Shown piece after piece: positions 51,738-61,137 of a DNA stretch of 64,000 nucleotides. Every line of letters starts with the position of its first letter. Position 1 is the first letter of the stretch. The notes beneath the pieces are model-generated. The model saw nothing but the letters and a program-made list of their open reading frames with translations, did not search any database and had not been told where the DNA came from. The position numbers were made by a program, and so were the translations under genes. The DNA is from Eubacterium sp. MSJ-33 (GTDB taxonomy: Bacteria; Bacillota; Clostridia; Lachnospirales; Lachnospiraceae): contig NZ_CP076562.1 of the NCBI RefSeq assembly GCF_022174665.1, positions 2,186,525 to 2,250,524 on the forward strand, read 5' to 3'.

Positions 51738-53270
51738 ATGGAAGCACATCTGTTACCTTCGGGAACGTATTTGGAACAGAACAAATATTATATTGACCGG
51801 GTATTGGGAGACGGTGGATTCGGAATTACATATCTTGGCTTTGATGTGAAGCTGCAGAGGAAGGTAGCAATCAAAGAATTCTATATGCGTGGGTACTGTT
51901 ACCGGAACCCAGGAGATCCGAATGTCTACACCTATGAAGGCGAAAAGGGTGCAGCGTTCGAGCGGATGAAACAGCAGTATATCGAAGAAGGCCGTGTGCT
52001 CGCTGTCCTGGGAGAACAGCCGGGTGTGGTCAACATCTATACATTTATAGAGGAGAATAACACGGCATATCTTGTTATGGACTTCGTGGAAGGACAATCA
52101 CTGGATGCATATGTGAAAAGCCATGGTGGACAGTTATCAGTTTCGGAAACACTGGCAATCATGCGCCCGGTGATTCGCGCTTTGGCAGGGGTTCATAAGC
52201 GCGGGGTTATACATCGGGATATCAGTCCGGACAATATTATGATTACACAGGATCGCAAAGTGAAGCTGATCGATTTTGGAGCGGCAAGACAATATGGCAG
52301 TTACAATTCTAACAAGGTGCAAAAGGGTGGATTTTCACCGATTGAACAGGTGACAACACAGGGGCAGGTTGGACCGTACTCTGATGTCTATGCGCTTTGT
52401 GCAACGATGTACAGCTGTATGACAGGCAGGAAGCTGCCATTGGCAACTGAGCGGGTGCGGCAGGATGGATTGGCAAAACCATCTGCAATCGGGATTGCGA
52501 TTACGCCACAGGTAGAAGCTGTTTTAATGCAGGGACTTGCAATGGATTCGGCACAGCGTTTTGCAAATGCGGAATGTCTGTATCGGGCTTTATATGAGGA
52601 TTTGACACAGGAGTCGCGGAATACATATGATGTGATACATAGTGGTATATCCCATATGTTGTCGGATATGCACACGGAACAGAAAAAAAGGGTACATAGA
52701 AAGAAGCAGGTTGGGATAAGCTTTGGTATTGTACTGCTGCTATGTATCGGTGTAATTGTATATTTTCAGAAGTGGCAAAACAGAGATATGGCATCTGCTG
52801 CAACAGAAGCAACGATGCAACAGAACATACAGACGGAGATTGATGCGAGTCTGGTGGAGCAGGTCGATTGTACTGCGTATGCACAGGAGTTTTATGAGTT
52901 ATGTGCGAAGCAGCATGAAGCAAAGGGAAACATGCTTACACAGAGAGACGAATTTACAGATGCGGCAAAAGAGACAGCGGCAAAAAGCGCGGCATTGGAA
53001 TATGACGGCATAGATGAATTAAATGCCGCATTAACAGAGATTGGCAGTCAGGCGGCTGCTGCTTACAAGATACCGAATACCGGTTGGGTAACTTATACAT
53101 TTTCACTGGAAGAAGATGTGACCACGGTAAAACAGACATTGGATACTTATATTGCACAGATGAACACAGAAAATCAGGGGACAGTGAATCTGGATAATTG
53201 TACCTATCTTGGCGTCAGTGTTGCACGCGCGGAGGATGGCACATTTTTCTGGGCAGTATTTTATCAATAA
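51738..53270 (+). CDS. transmembrane serine/threonine protein kinase
   Basis: 510 aa. Kinase domain 18-285: Gly loop GDGGFG (24-29), Lys46 (VAIKEF), HRDISPDN (159-166), DFGAA (179-183). A single helix at about 323-340 (SFGIVLLLCIGVIVYF) leads to an outside domain of about 165 residues with no known repeats (no PASTA). The HRDISPDN variant is common in Lachnospiraceae kinases. It probably phosphorylates the FHA protein network at 60-61 kb, which is inference. Confidence 0.9.
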   Translation: MEAHLLPSGTYLEQNKYYIDRVLGDGGFGITYLGFDVKLQRKVAIKEFYMRGYCYRNPGDPNVYTYEGEKGAAFERMKQQYIEEGRVLAVLGEQPGVVNIYTFIEENNTAYLVMDFVEGQSLDAYVKSHGGQLSVSETLAIMRPVIRALAGVHKRGVIHRDISPDNIMITQDRKVKLIDFGAARQYGSYNSNKVQKGGFSPIEQVTTQGQVGPYSDVYALCATMYSCMTGRKLPLATERVRQDGLAKPSAIGIAITPQVEAVLMQGLAMDSAQRFANAECLYRALYEDLTQESRNTYDVIHSGISHMLSDMHTEQKKRVHRKKQVGISFGIVLLLCIGVIVYFQKWQNRDMASAATEATMQQNIQTEIDASLVEQVDCTAYAQEFYELCAKQHEAKGNMLTQRDEFTDAAKETAAKSAALEYDGIDELNAALTEIGSQAAAAYKIPNTGWVTYTFSLEEDVTTVKQTLDTYIAQMNTENQGTVNLDNCTYLGVSVARAEDGTFFWAVFYQ

Positions 53271-53302
53271 ATAAAAGTTGCAGAACACAGGAAAAGGAGA
53301 TT

Positions 53303-54961
53303 ATGGGGGATTTTAAAATGGACGAAAAAGGGGATTTGAAAGAAGTATTAAAGAACAAATTGAACCGAGCCATTGCATCGATGTGTGACGAATGGCTGTT
53401 GATTGAGGAGATTGACCTCAAGGCAGATACATTTGAGATTCTGCATGACAATCTGTATGAGAGGGGAATTCCGATTCCAAGAGATTGTAGCTATAGTCAG
53501 CAGATTCAGGAGATGCAGGAGCTGGTTGCTCCGGAGTACCAGGAGTATTGGTATCAATTTAGAGAAATTTGCAATCTGCAGAAACGGTTGAAATTAAGTG
53601 ATACAACCGAATGTGAATATATGCTCTGCACCGGGGAAAATGTATGGAGCAGAGATATATTTAAGGTGGTCGAATGGGATGGAGACAAACCGTGGATTAT
53701 AAATTGGTTTCACGCAAGCATAGATAAGAAGAAATCTGCAGAGTTGAAACAGCGACAGGCAATCCGGGAAGCATATCTGCAAAGTGAGCAGGCGTATGTA
53801 ATCAAGAATATGTATCTGAAACGTCTGAATGAGGAGTTACAGATTCCAATTAACATGATCGTAGGAAATGCTGCGGTTGCGCGAACATTTGTGACGAAAC
53901 CGGAGAGGGTAACCGAGTGTATCGAGGAAATCTCTCTGTCTGCAAAGTCAATCTTTCGTATGGTGCGTCAGATGATTAACACAGATGCAATACAGGAAGG
54001 AACGCTTATGCTGGATATGCGTCAGGCTTCTCTTGATAATCTATGGAGGAATACGTTGGATATTGTCCGGCCATCTATGCGGATCCGGAGACATATGCTG
54101 CATCTGGATATGGCACAGCTATATCATCATGTTGTAATTGGTGATGCTGAGAAAATGCAGCAGATATTATTGAATCTGTTACAGAATGCGATAGATTATA
54201 CACCATATGGTGGAGAGATATTTTGCGGAATCAAAGAGAAACCATTAAATGACACGGCAGGGTATTATGAGTTTTATGTGCAGGATAATGGTGTTGGGAT
54301 GTCTGATGAATTTCGTGAGATTATGTTTGAGCCATTTGCAAGGGAACATTCGGGGAAGATTGAACGTGTGGAAGGATCTGGATTGGGTCTTATGATTGTT
54401 CAGAATCTGGTGCGCATGCTGGATGGCGAGATTGATGTAGAGACCCGGAGCGGCTGTGGAACCAAGATTACAGTCGGAATGAAGCTGCAATATGGAACAG
54501 AGACGAAGGATGGAATTGCAACGGATCAGTATTTTGATTGGGAGGAATGGGAGCCTTCTTTTTCACAGGACCCGTGTTTGATTGGAAAGCGGGTATTGGT
54601 TGTGGATGATAATGATATTACAGCGGCAATCGAGGAGCAGATTCTGACAGAACGGGGATTGCTTGTAGAGCGTGCGTTGAATGGCGAGGATGCAATTAGT
54701 ATGTTTGAGCAGTCGCCACTGCATTATTATAACCTGATTTTGATGGATATGGGATTGCCATATATGGATGGCTATGCTGCAACGATGGGAATCAGGCAGC
54801 TCCGTGAAGATGGAAAAGTTGTTCCGGTCATTGCACTTACATCGCGGTTACATGCAGAAGATAAGTTTCGTGGAGAAAAATATGGAATGAAAGCAAGGCT
54901 TCAAAAACCAGTCAGCACAAGAAAGCTGATTGAAGCTGTGCGTGAATTTATAGAAAAATAA
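53303..54961 (+). CDS. hybrid sensor kinase-response regulator lacking the HisKA histidine
   Basis: 552 aa, cytoplasmic, no membrane helix. N-terminal PAS-like region (to about 150), coiled coil, then the dimerisation helix where the usual SHEIRTPLN reads NEELQIPIN (176-184), so Glu177 stands at the phospho-acceptor place. HATPase domain intact (LLQNAIDYTP, DNGVGMS, GSGLGLMIVQNLV). C-terminal receiver has VVDDND, Asp in LMDMGLPYMDG and Lys in LQKPV. Probably a scaffold or ATP-driven switch rather than an autokinase. Start ATG 53303 (AAGGAG); ATG 53318 is possible. Confidence 0.85.
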   Translation: MGDFKMDEKGDLKEVLKNKLNRAIASMCDEWLLIEEIDLKADTFEILHDNLYERGIPIPRDCSYSQQIQEMQELVAPEYQEYWYQFREICNLQKRLKLSDTTECEYMLCTGENVWSRDIFKVVEWDGDKPWIINWFHASIDKKKSAELKQRQAIREAYLQSEQAYVIKNMYLKRLNEELQIPINMIVGNAAVARTFVTKPERVTECIEEISLSAKSIFRMVRQMINTDAIQEGTLMLDMRQASLDNLWRNTLDIVRPSMRIRRHMLHLDMAQLYHHVVIGDAEKMQQILLNLLQNAIDYTPYGGEIFCGIKEKPLNDTAGYYEFYVQDNGVGMSDEFREIMFEPFAREHSGKIERVEGSGLGLMIVQNLVRMLDGEIDVETRSGCGTKITVGMKLQYGTETKDGIATDQYFDWEEWEPSFSQDPCLIGKRVLVVDDNDITAAIEEQILTERGLLVERALNGEDAISMFEQSPLHYYNLILMDMGLPYMDGYAATMGIRQLREDGKVVPVIALTSRLHAEDKFRGEKYGMKARLQKPVSTRKLIEAVREFIEK

Positions 54962-54977
54962 GGAGTCACAAGGGAAA

Positions 54978-56612
54978 ATGCCAGTTACAGAGTACTTAGA
55001 GAGAAATGCCAGATTGTACCCGGATGAGGTTGCACTGGTGGAGTTGAATCCGGATGAGCCGGATACGAGAAGAACTTCATGGAAGGAGTTCGAGCTGATA
55101 CAGCCATCGAGATTTGAGCCGTATCGAAGAGAGATTACATGGAGTGTTTTCGATGAGAAAGCAAACCGGTTTGCGAATATGCTGATAGGAAGAGGCATCA
55201 AGAAGGGCGATAAGGTAGCAATTTTGATGTACAATTGTCTGGAATGGCTGCCAATCTATTTTGGTGTTTTGAAGACAGGAGCTATCGCAGTGCCGTTTAA
55301 TTTCCGGTATGATGCAGAAGAAATTTTATACTGTGCAGAGCTGGCAGAGGTTGACATGATTGTGTTTGGCCCGGCGTTTATCGGACGAATCGAGACAAAT
55401 GCAGAGCGGCTTTCCAAGGGAAGACTGTTAATCTATGTCGGGGATAATTGTCCGGAATTTGCAGAGAGCTATCATCAGCTTGTGGCAGACTGTTCGAGTC
55501 ATGCGCCAAATGTGGAAATCACAGACGATGATTTCGGGGCAATTTATTTTTCATCCGGAACGACCGGATTCCCGAAGGCAATTTTACATAAACACCAGAG
55601 CTTAACACAAGCAGCACAGATGGAGCAGAAGCATCACGGTACGAGTCGGGATGATACGTTCCTGTGTATCCCGCCACTTTATCATACCGGTGCGAAGTTC
55701 CACTGGATGGGAAGTCTGGTGGCAGGCAGCAAGGCAGTACTTTTAAAGGGGACAAAGCCGGAGACGATTCTCTCTGCCGTGTCGAGTGAGCATTGTACGA
55801 TTGTCTGGCTGCTTGTTCCGTGGGCACAGGATATTTTAGATGCGTTGGATCGCGGTGATCTGAAGTTGGAAGATTATGAGCTTTCACAGTGGAGGCTCAT
55901 GCATATCGGCGCGCAGCCGGTACCGCCATCACTGATCAAGCGCTGGAAGGAATATTTCCCGCATCACCAGTACGATACGAACTACGGACTTTCCGAGTCG
56001 ACAGGCCCCGGCTGTGTACATCTGGGTGTGGAAAATATCCATAAGGTCGGAGCGATCGGTGTGCCGGGTTATCGTTGGGAATGTAAGATTGTGGACGAGA
56101 ACGGTGTGACGGTACCACAGGGTGAAGTCGGAGAACTCTGTGTCAAGGGACCGGGCGTGATGACTTGTTATTACAGAAATGAGGAAGCAACCGCGGAGAC
56201 AATCAAGGACGGCTGGTTGTTCACCGGAGATATGGCAAGACAGGATGAGGATGGATTTTATTTCCTTGTTGACCGTAAGAAGGATGTTATCGTCAGTGGA
56301 GGCGAGAATATCTATCCTGTACAGATTGAAGATTTTTTACGTAAGTATGATAAGATCAAGGATGTGGCAGTGATTGGACTTCCGGATCGCCGGCTGGGTG
56401 AGAAGACAGCAGCAATCATTGAGATAAAAGACGGCATGACATGTACCGAGGAAGAAATCGAGAACTTCTGCTTAGAACTTCCGAGATATAAGCGGCCGAA
56501 ACAGATTATCTTCCACGAGATTCCGCGAAATGCGACCGGTAAGATCGAGAAGCCGAAGCTTCGTGAGATGTACGGTGCAGACAAACTGGTCGAGAAGGAA
56601 AATGAGGCATAA
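54978..56612 (+). CDS. AMP-forming acyl-CoA ligase (acetate/arylacetate-CoA ligase type)
   Basis: 544 aa of the ANL superfamily. ATP motif YFSSGTTGFPKAILH (about 190-204), YGLSESTGPG, GDMARQDEDGF and the C-terminal catalytic Lys in NATGKIEK. The N-terminus contains an unusual insert with two Arg/Trp segments (RRTSWKEFEL, FEPYRREITW) at about 30-56. Lies 21 bp before iorA, so its likely substrate is an aryl acid or its CoA ester linked to aromatic amino acid breakdown. Confidence 0.88.
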   Translation: MPVTEYLERNARLYPDEVALVELNPDEPDTRRTSWKEFELIQPSRFEPYRREITWSVFDEKANRFANMLIGRGIKKGDKVAILMYNCLEWLPIYFGVLKTGAIAVPFNFRYDAEEILYCAELAEVDMIVFGPAFIGRIETNAERLSKGRLLIYVGDNCPEFAESYHQLVADCSSHAPNVEITDDDFGAIYFSSGTTGFPKAILHKHQSLTQAAQMEQKHHGTSRDDTFLCIPPLYHTGAKFHWMGSLVAGSKAVLLKGTKPETILSAVSSEHCTIVWLLVPWAQDILDALDRGDLKLEDYELSQWRLMHIGAQPVPPSLIKRWKEYFPHHQYDTNYGLSESTGPGCVHLGVENIHKVGAIGVPGYRWECKIVDENGVTVPQGEVGELCVKGPGVMTCYYRNEEATAETIKDGWLFTGDMARQDEDGFYFLVDRKKDVIVSGGENIYPVQIEDFLRKYDKIKDVAVIGLPDRRLGEKTAAIIEIKDGMTCTEEEIENFCLELPRYKRPKQIIFHEIPRNATGKIEKPKLREMYGADKLVEKENEA

Positions 56613-56633
56613 GGATAAAGGAGTAAATTATAA

Positions 56634-58376
56634 ATGAAAGAATTGATGTTGGGAAACAAGGCGCTTGCGCGCGGGCTGTACGAAGCCGGATGCAAAGTGA
56701 TTTCCAGTTATCCTGGTACGCCGAGTACAGAGATCACCGAGGAAGCAGCCCTGTATGATGAAATCTATTGTGAGTGGGCACCGAATGAGAAGGTGGCTAT
56801 GGAAGTGGCACATGGCGCGAGTCTGGGTGGAGTCAGAAGCGCAACGGCGATGAAGCATGTTGGATTGAATGTGGCAGCAGATCCGCTCTTTACAATCTCT
56901 TATCAGGGTTTAAATGCCGGTCTGGTTGTCTGTGTAGCAGATGATCCGGGTATGCATTCTTCCCAGAATGAGCAGGATTCCAGACACTATGCAGAAGCAG
57001 CGAAGGTGCCGATGTTAGAACCGTCAGATTCGGAGGAGGCACGTGTATTTGCGAAGCGTGCGTATGAGTTATCGGAGCAGTTTAATACACCGGTATTTAT
57101 CAAGATGTGCACACGTGTGGCACATTCCCAGAGTGTTGTAAATACAGAGGAGCGAATCGTTCCAGAGCAGGTCCCTTATAAGAAGGATCCGGCGAAGGTT
57201 ATGATGACGAAGAATTCCCGCGACGCACATGTGCGCGTGGAGCAGCGGACGAAGGATCTGATCGCATTTGCGGAGGATTGTGACTTAAATCGCGTGGAGA
57301 TGGGCGATACATCAATCGGATTTATCACAAGCTCCACATCCTATCAGTACGCGAAGGAAGTATATGGGGATAATGCAAGCTACCTGAAGCTCGGCATGAT
57401 CTGGCCGCTTCCGGAGAAGCTGATCTTAGATTTCGCAGAGCATGTGGATAAGGTTGTAGTCTTAGAGGAGTTAGATCCATTTATCGAGAATCACTGCAGA
57501 AAGCTTGGCTTAGAGGTTGTCGGCAAAGAGACATTCCCAATCTGTGGCGAATTCTCACAGAATCTGGTACGTACGGCACTTGGCGGAGCCGCACCGGATG
57601 AACTGGCGATTGCCGATGAGATTCCGGGACGTCCGCCTGTGATGTGTGCGGGCTGTCCACACCGCGGAATCTTCTATATCCTTTCGAAATTAAAGTGCAT
57701 GGTCTATGGAGATATCGGATGTTACACATTGGGCGCTGTGGCACCGTTAAATGCAATGGACTTAAATGTCTGCATGGGTGCATCGTGCTCCGGTCTGCAT
57801 GGCTTTAATAAAGCGATGGGCGAACAGGGCGAAAAGATGAGCGTCGGTGTAATCGGTGATTCGACCTTTATCCATTCCGGTATTACAGGTATTACAGATA
57901 TCGCCTACAACATGAGCAATTCGACCGTGATCATCCTGGATAATTCAATCACAGGTATGACCGGACATCAGCAGAATCCGACAACCGGTAAGAACCTGCG
58001 TGGCGAACCAGCAGGTAAGGTGAATCTCGAAGCACTTTGTGCAGCACTTGGATTTAATCGTGTCACAGTTGTCGATCCGTACGATCTTGCCGAAGTGGAG
58101 CGTGTTGTGAAGGAAGAACTTGCCGCGGAAGAGCCGAGTATCATTATCAGCCGCCGTCCATGTGTTATGATTAAGGGTACAGTACATAAGCCGCCAATCA
58201 AGGTGGATACCGATAAATGTGTTGGTTGTAAGATGTGTATGAAGATTGGATGTCCTGCGATTTCCGTGCGGGATAACAAGGCAGTGATCGATACAACGTT
58301 GTGTATCGGTTGTGAAGTATGTACACAGATGTGTAAATTCGGCGCATTGTGTCCGACAGCAAAGGAGGGCAGGTAA
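56634..58376 (+). CDS. iorA: indolepyruvate:ferredoxin oxidoreductase, alpha subunit
   Basis: 580 aa. Oxidative decarboxylation of arylpyruvates (from Trp, Phe, Tyr) to aryl-acetyl-CoA with reduction of ferredoxin. N-terminal pyrimidine domain (LGNKALARGLYEAG, SSYPGTPSTEI), TPP-binding domain (CAGCPHRG, YGDIGCYTLG, GDSTFIHSG) and two C-terminal [4Fe-4S] motifs (CVGCKMCMKIGCP, CIGCEVCTQMC). Pairs with iorB one base further on. Confidence 0.95.
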   Translation: MKELMLGNKALARGLYEAGCKVISSYPGTPSTEITEEAALYDEIYCEWAPNEKVAMEVAHGASLGGVRSATAMKHVGLNVAADPLFTISYQGLNAGLVVCVADDPGMHSSQNEQDSRHYAEAAKVPMLEPSDSEEARVFAKRAYELSEQFNTPVFIKMCTRVAHSQSVVNTEERIVPEQVPYKKDPAKVMMTKNSRDAHVRVEQRTKDLIAFAEDCDLNRVEMGDTSIGFITSSTSYQYAKEVYGDNASYLKLGMIWPLPEKLILDFAEHVDKVVVLEELDPFIENHCRKLGLEVVGKETFPICGEFSQNLVRTALGGAAPDELAIADEIPGRPPVMCAGCPHRGIFYILSKLKCMVYGDIGCYTLGAVAPLNAMDLNVCMGASCSGLHGFNKAMGEQGEKMSVGVIGDSTFIHSGITGITDIAYNMSNSTVIILDNSITGMTGHQQNPTTGKNLRGEPAGKVNLEALCAALGFNRVTVVDPYDLAEVERVVKEELAAEEPSIIISRRPCVMIKGTVHKPPIKVDTDKCVGCKMCMKIGCPAISVRDNKAVIDTTLCIGCEVCTQMCKFGALCPTAKEGR

Positions 58377-58377
58377 G

Positions 58378-58953
58378 ATGGAAACAAAGAATATTATGAT
58401 CGTCGGTGTCGGCGGACAGGGTACGTTGCTTGCCAGCAAGATTTTAGGACATGTGCTGCTTTCACAGAATTTTGATGTGAAGGTTTCTGAGGTGCATGGA
58501 ATGAGCCAGCGCGGTGGAAGCGTTGTCACATATGTAAGATATGGTGAGAAGGTGTATTCACCGGTGATTGACAAGGGTGAAGCAGATGCGATTGTCGCAT
58601 TTGAGAAGCTTGAAGCTGCAAGATGGATTTCTTACCTGAAGAAGGGCGGACAGATCATCGTGAATACACAGGAGGTAGAACCGATGCCGGTTATCACAGG
58701 TGCTGCGGAGTATCCGCAGGAGCTTGTTTCTAAGATGGAGGCAGCCGGTGCGAATGTCGATGCGAAGGATTTCCTTGCTATCGCAGAGGAGGCGGGTTCT
58801 GCCAAGGCGGTAAATATCGCACTCATGGGAAGACTCTCCAAGTATTTCCCGGAGATTCCGGAGCATGCATGGGAAGAAGCAATCGACGCAATCGTTGCGG
58901 AGAAGTTCCGTGCTTTAAACCACAAAGCATTTGAACTTGGAAGAAATGCATAG
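58378..58953 (+). CDS. iorB: indolepyruvate:ferredoxin oxidoreductase, beta subunit
   Basis: 191-aa gamma-type domain: IVGVGGQGTLLASKILG (9-25), EVHGMSQRGGSV (about 40-51) and a final NHKAFELGR. ATG 58378 with AAGGAGGG upstream inside the end of iorA; the longer frame from 58312 is rejected. With the ligase in front, the set could make aryl acids such as indoleacetate with ATP gain. Confidence 0.95.
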   Translation: METKNIMIVGVGGQGTLLASKILGHVLLSQNFDVKVSEVHGMSQRGGSVVTYVRYGEKVYSPVIDKGEADAIVAFEKLEAARWISYLKKGGQIIVNTQEVEPMPVITGAAEYPQELVSKMEAAGANVDAKDFLAIAEEAGSAKAVNIALMGRLSKYFPEIPEHAWEEAIDAIVAEKFRALNHKAFELGRNA

Positions 58954-58962
58954 TTAATAAGC

Positions 58963-58995
58963 GTAAAAAGGGCATAATTGGTGTGCCCTTTTTAC
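58963..58995 (+). terminator. rho-independent terminator
   Basis: Perfect 12-bp stem GTAAAAAGGGCA/TGCCCTTTTTAC. Ends the ligase-iorAB operon. Confidence 0.85.
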
Positions 58996-59123
58996 ATATG
59001 TGATAAATTTGCGTGGCTGTTACAGATAAGTGTAAACTTTGCCTGAAAACACCGTTCCTTTGTTCGTGTAATATAAGGACATCAGCAAGAACTGAAAAAC
59101 AGAAGAACAAAGGAGAGGTTAAA

Positions 59124-59453
59124 ATGAAGAGATTGGAAATTGCGCAGTATATTGCACTTGGAGCAACTTGTATGACAGTATTGGGGTTCGTGATTAACCT
59201 TGCCACACAGAGCAGATGGAGTATAATGATGTGTGGATATGGTGTGATGATCGGATTGATCTCATACTTCTTCGGCGGAATCAAAACTGCAGTGAAGATG
59301 GCGGGAAAGATTGCAAAATGGGGCTGGATTATTCTGCCGTTTCCGTATGATATCGTGACCGGTCTGGTTGCATTTTTTATTTCGATTTTCGTATTTATGG
59401 CGTTGCCAATTATTCCGATTCGTAAGGCGTACAAGGAACAGTCGATGGAGTAA
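59124..59453 (+). CDS. small membrane protein of unknown function
   Basis: 109 aa with three or four hydrophobic helices: about 7-24 (ALGATCMTVLGFVIN), 31-48 (YGVMIGLISYFFGGI), 62-95. Ends in a basic tail. No family recognised. ATG 59124 behind AAAGGAGAGG; an upstream frame to 59013 is not supported. It precedes the HTH/FHA/sigma-like group by 48 bp and may belong to it. Confidence 0.65.
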   Translation: MKRLEIAQYIALGATCMTVLGFVINLATQSRWSIMMCGYGVMIGLISYFFGGIKTAVKMAGKIAKWGWIILPFPYDIVTGLVAFFISIFVFMALPIIPIRKAYKEQSME

Positions 59454-59501
59454 ACGGGTGCCTGTGACAGGTATCTTACAGGATGATGTACAGAATAATA
59501 T

Positions 59502-60557
59502 ATGGAAGAAAATGGATTTGAGACAAGATTGATAAGAGAAGAGATTGGAAGGTGTGAGGATCTCGGAGAGCTGAAAACGCGGATTTTTCCGCTGCTTCAG
59601 TCCCAGCAGGAACTGTGGGCACGGAAGATGCTGGAAATCCTTGCGGAGAGCGGACTTACGAAGTCTGCATTTGCGAAGCGGTGCCGTGTAAGCCGGGTGT
59701 CGGTTGACAAATGGTGTAAGGGAGCGATTCCGAAGAACCGTGAGACATTTCTTAGGATCGGCATGGCGGCGGAGTATGACTTGGAGAGGATGAACCAGCT
59801 CCTTCGGCGGTACGGGCAGTACCCGGAGCTTTATTCGAAGAGCTTGGAAGACTGCGTGTGTATCTATGTGTTAAACCACAGGATTGAAATGGATGGTTTC
59901 GGAAACAGGGCATCAGAAAAGTGTGAGGAATCGTATGGACTGACCGCCTATGATTACATATTGTCGCAGATTAAGGAGAATATGACAGCAGATACGGACA
60001 TGGAAATCCCGGATATTAATACGGCACAATTTGCCGAGCGGTTATCACAGGTGGAGAATGCAGATGCCCTGACACAGTTTATCTATGACAATATCGCAAC
60101 ATTTTCCACGGCATATCAGAAGTTTTATGCCTATGTGAAAATGTATGTGACGATCAATTACCAGCGGTATTCTTCGAGTGTGGCGAATCTGGCAGAGGGA
60201 CAGGGCTGGTCGTCTTCTCTGCGGCAGTGTGTGTCTGCGATACGGCAGAACAAATGGTATCCGACACGGAACAAGATTATCTCGCTGGGACTGCATCTGA
60301 GCATGGATCATGAGCAGATTGACGAGATGCTTACACTGGCACATATGGAGCCTTTGTGTGCGAAGAACCTGTTTGAGAGTGTGATCCTGTTTATTCTGGA
60401 TGATGCGGAACTGAACAACATGCTTGATACGGAATCCGAGGAGTTCGATCCGGATGAGTTATGCCGCTATGCGCGCAAGGTGCTGCTGGAGCTTGACCTG
60501 CCGGAGATTGACACATTTCTCGCGGAACTTCCGGATCTTGATACGGATATATGGTAG
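59502..60557 (+). CDS. helix-turn-helix protein, first gene of an FHA/sigma-like group
   Basis: 351 aa. Residues about 48-82 form an XRE-like helix-turn-helix (ESGLTKSAFAKRC, VSRVSVDKWCKG). The rest is helical and not recognised. Such proteins in Lachnospiraceae stand next to FHA genes. The FHA gene begins 1 bp after its stop, so the two are translationally coupled. It may sense the phosphorylation state through the FHA partner, which is inference. Confidence 0.65.
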   Translation: MEENGFETRLIREEIGRCEDLGELKTRIFPLLQSQQELWARKMLEILAESGLTKSAFAKRCRVSRVSVDKWCKGAIPKNRETFLRIGMAAEYDLERMNQLLRRYGQYPELYSKSLEDCVCIYVLNHRIEMDGFGNRASEKCEESYGLTAYDYILSQIKENMTADTDMEIPDINTAQFAERLSQVENADALTQFIYDNIATFSTAYQKFYAYVKMYVTINYQRYSSSVANLAEGQGWSSSLRQCVSAIRQNKWYPTRNKIISLGLHLSMDHEQIDEMLTLAHMEPLCAKNLFESVILFILDDAELNNMLDTESEEFDPDELCRYARKVLLELDLPEIDTFLAELPDLDTDIW

Positions 60558-60558
60558 G

Positions 60559-61137
60559 ATGGAAAATAATTTAATCGTAATTGAAAATGGACAATTGAAT
60601 ATCTATTTGCTGGACAATCAGGTTGTCTGGGAGGTGGGAAGAATGTCGAAGGAGCATACACCGGATATCCCGATGCATGCAACGACGATCAGCCGCAGAC
60701 ATGGACGGTTCCAGAATATGGATGGTATCTGGTTTTACATGGACGAAAACCCGAAGAATGGTACGATCCGAAATCAGAAGAAACTCTCTTCCGGGCTGCA
60801 TGGACGTGTCAAGCCGGTGATGGTTTCGCCAGGTGATGTGTTCGTCTTTGGCGGCGGCGAGAATGCAGTCGTAAGTCCGGCGACGGTGTGGGCGTTCTTC
60901 CGGACGCGGTACTATGATGCGCCGTGGCGGGCGATGGATTCGCGAGGCTGCAGCAAATTCCTGATCGTGGATGGGGATACCCGGACGAAGTTAGCGAATC
61001 CGGAGCCGGGAAGTGTGGTAGAATGTGAACACGGGATGGTGATCTATATGGGTGCGCTTACCTATGTGATCGGACCACTCAAGGTGATGGGAAGTAAAGG
61101 GAGTACAGATGGAACCAATTATTACAGAACAAATTGA
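60559..61137 (+). CDS. FHA domain protein
   Basis: 192-aa phosphothreonine-binding protein. FHA core: GR (27-28), SRRH (45-48), NGT (67-69), in the correct spacing. The C-terminal 100 residues lack known motifs. I start at ATG 60559; a longer frame from 60424 overlaps the HTH gene completely. It is a plausible reader of the Ser/Thr kinase at 51738. Its last 29 bp overlap the sigma-like gene. Confidence 0.88.
   Translation: MENNLIVIENGQLNIYLLDNQVVWEVGRMSKEHTPDIPMHATTISRRHGRFQNMDGIWFYMDENPKNGTIRNQKKLSSGLHGRVKPVMVSPGDVFVFGGGENAVVSPATVWAFFRTRYYDAPWRAMDSRGCSKFLIVDGDTRTKLANPEPGSVVECEHGMVIYMGALTYVIGPLKVMGSKGSTDGTNYYRTN

Noticed and set aside
53603..53782. Classical phospho-accepting histidine in the hybrid kinase
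   Set aside because: No SHE or AHE-type motif is found in the dimerisation helix; the position aligns with Glu177.
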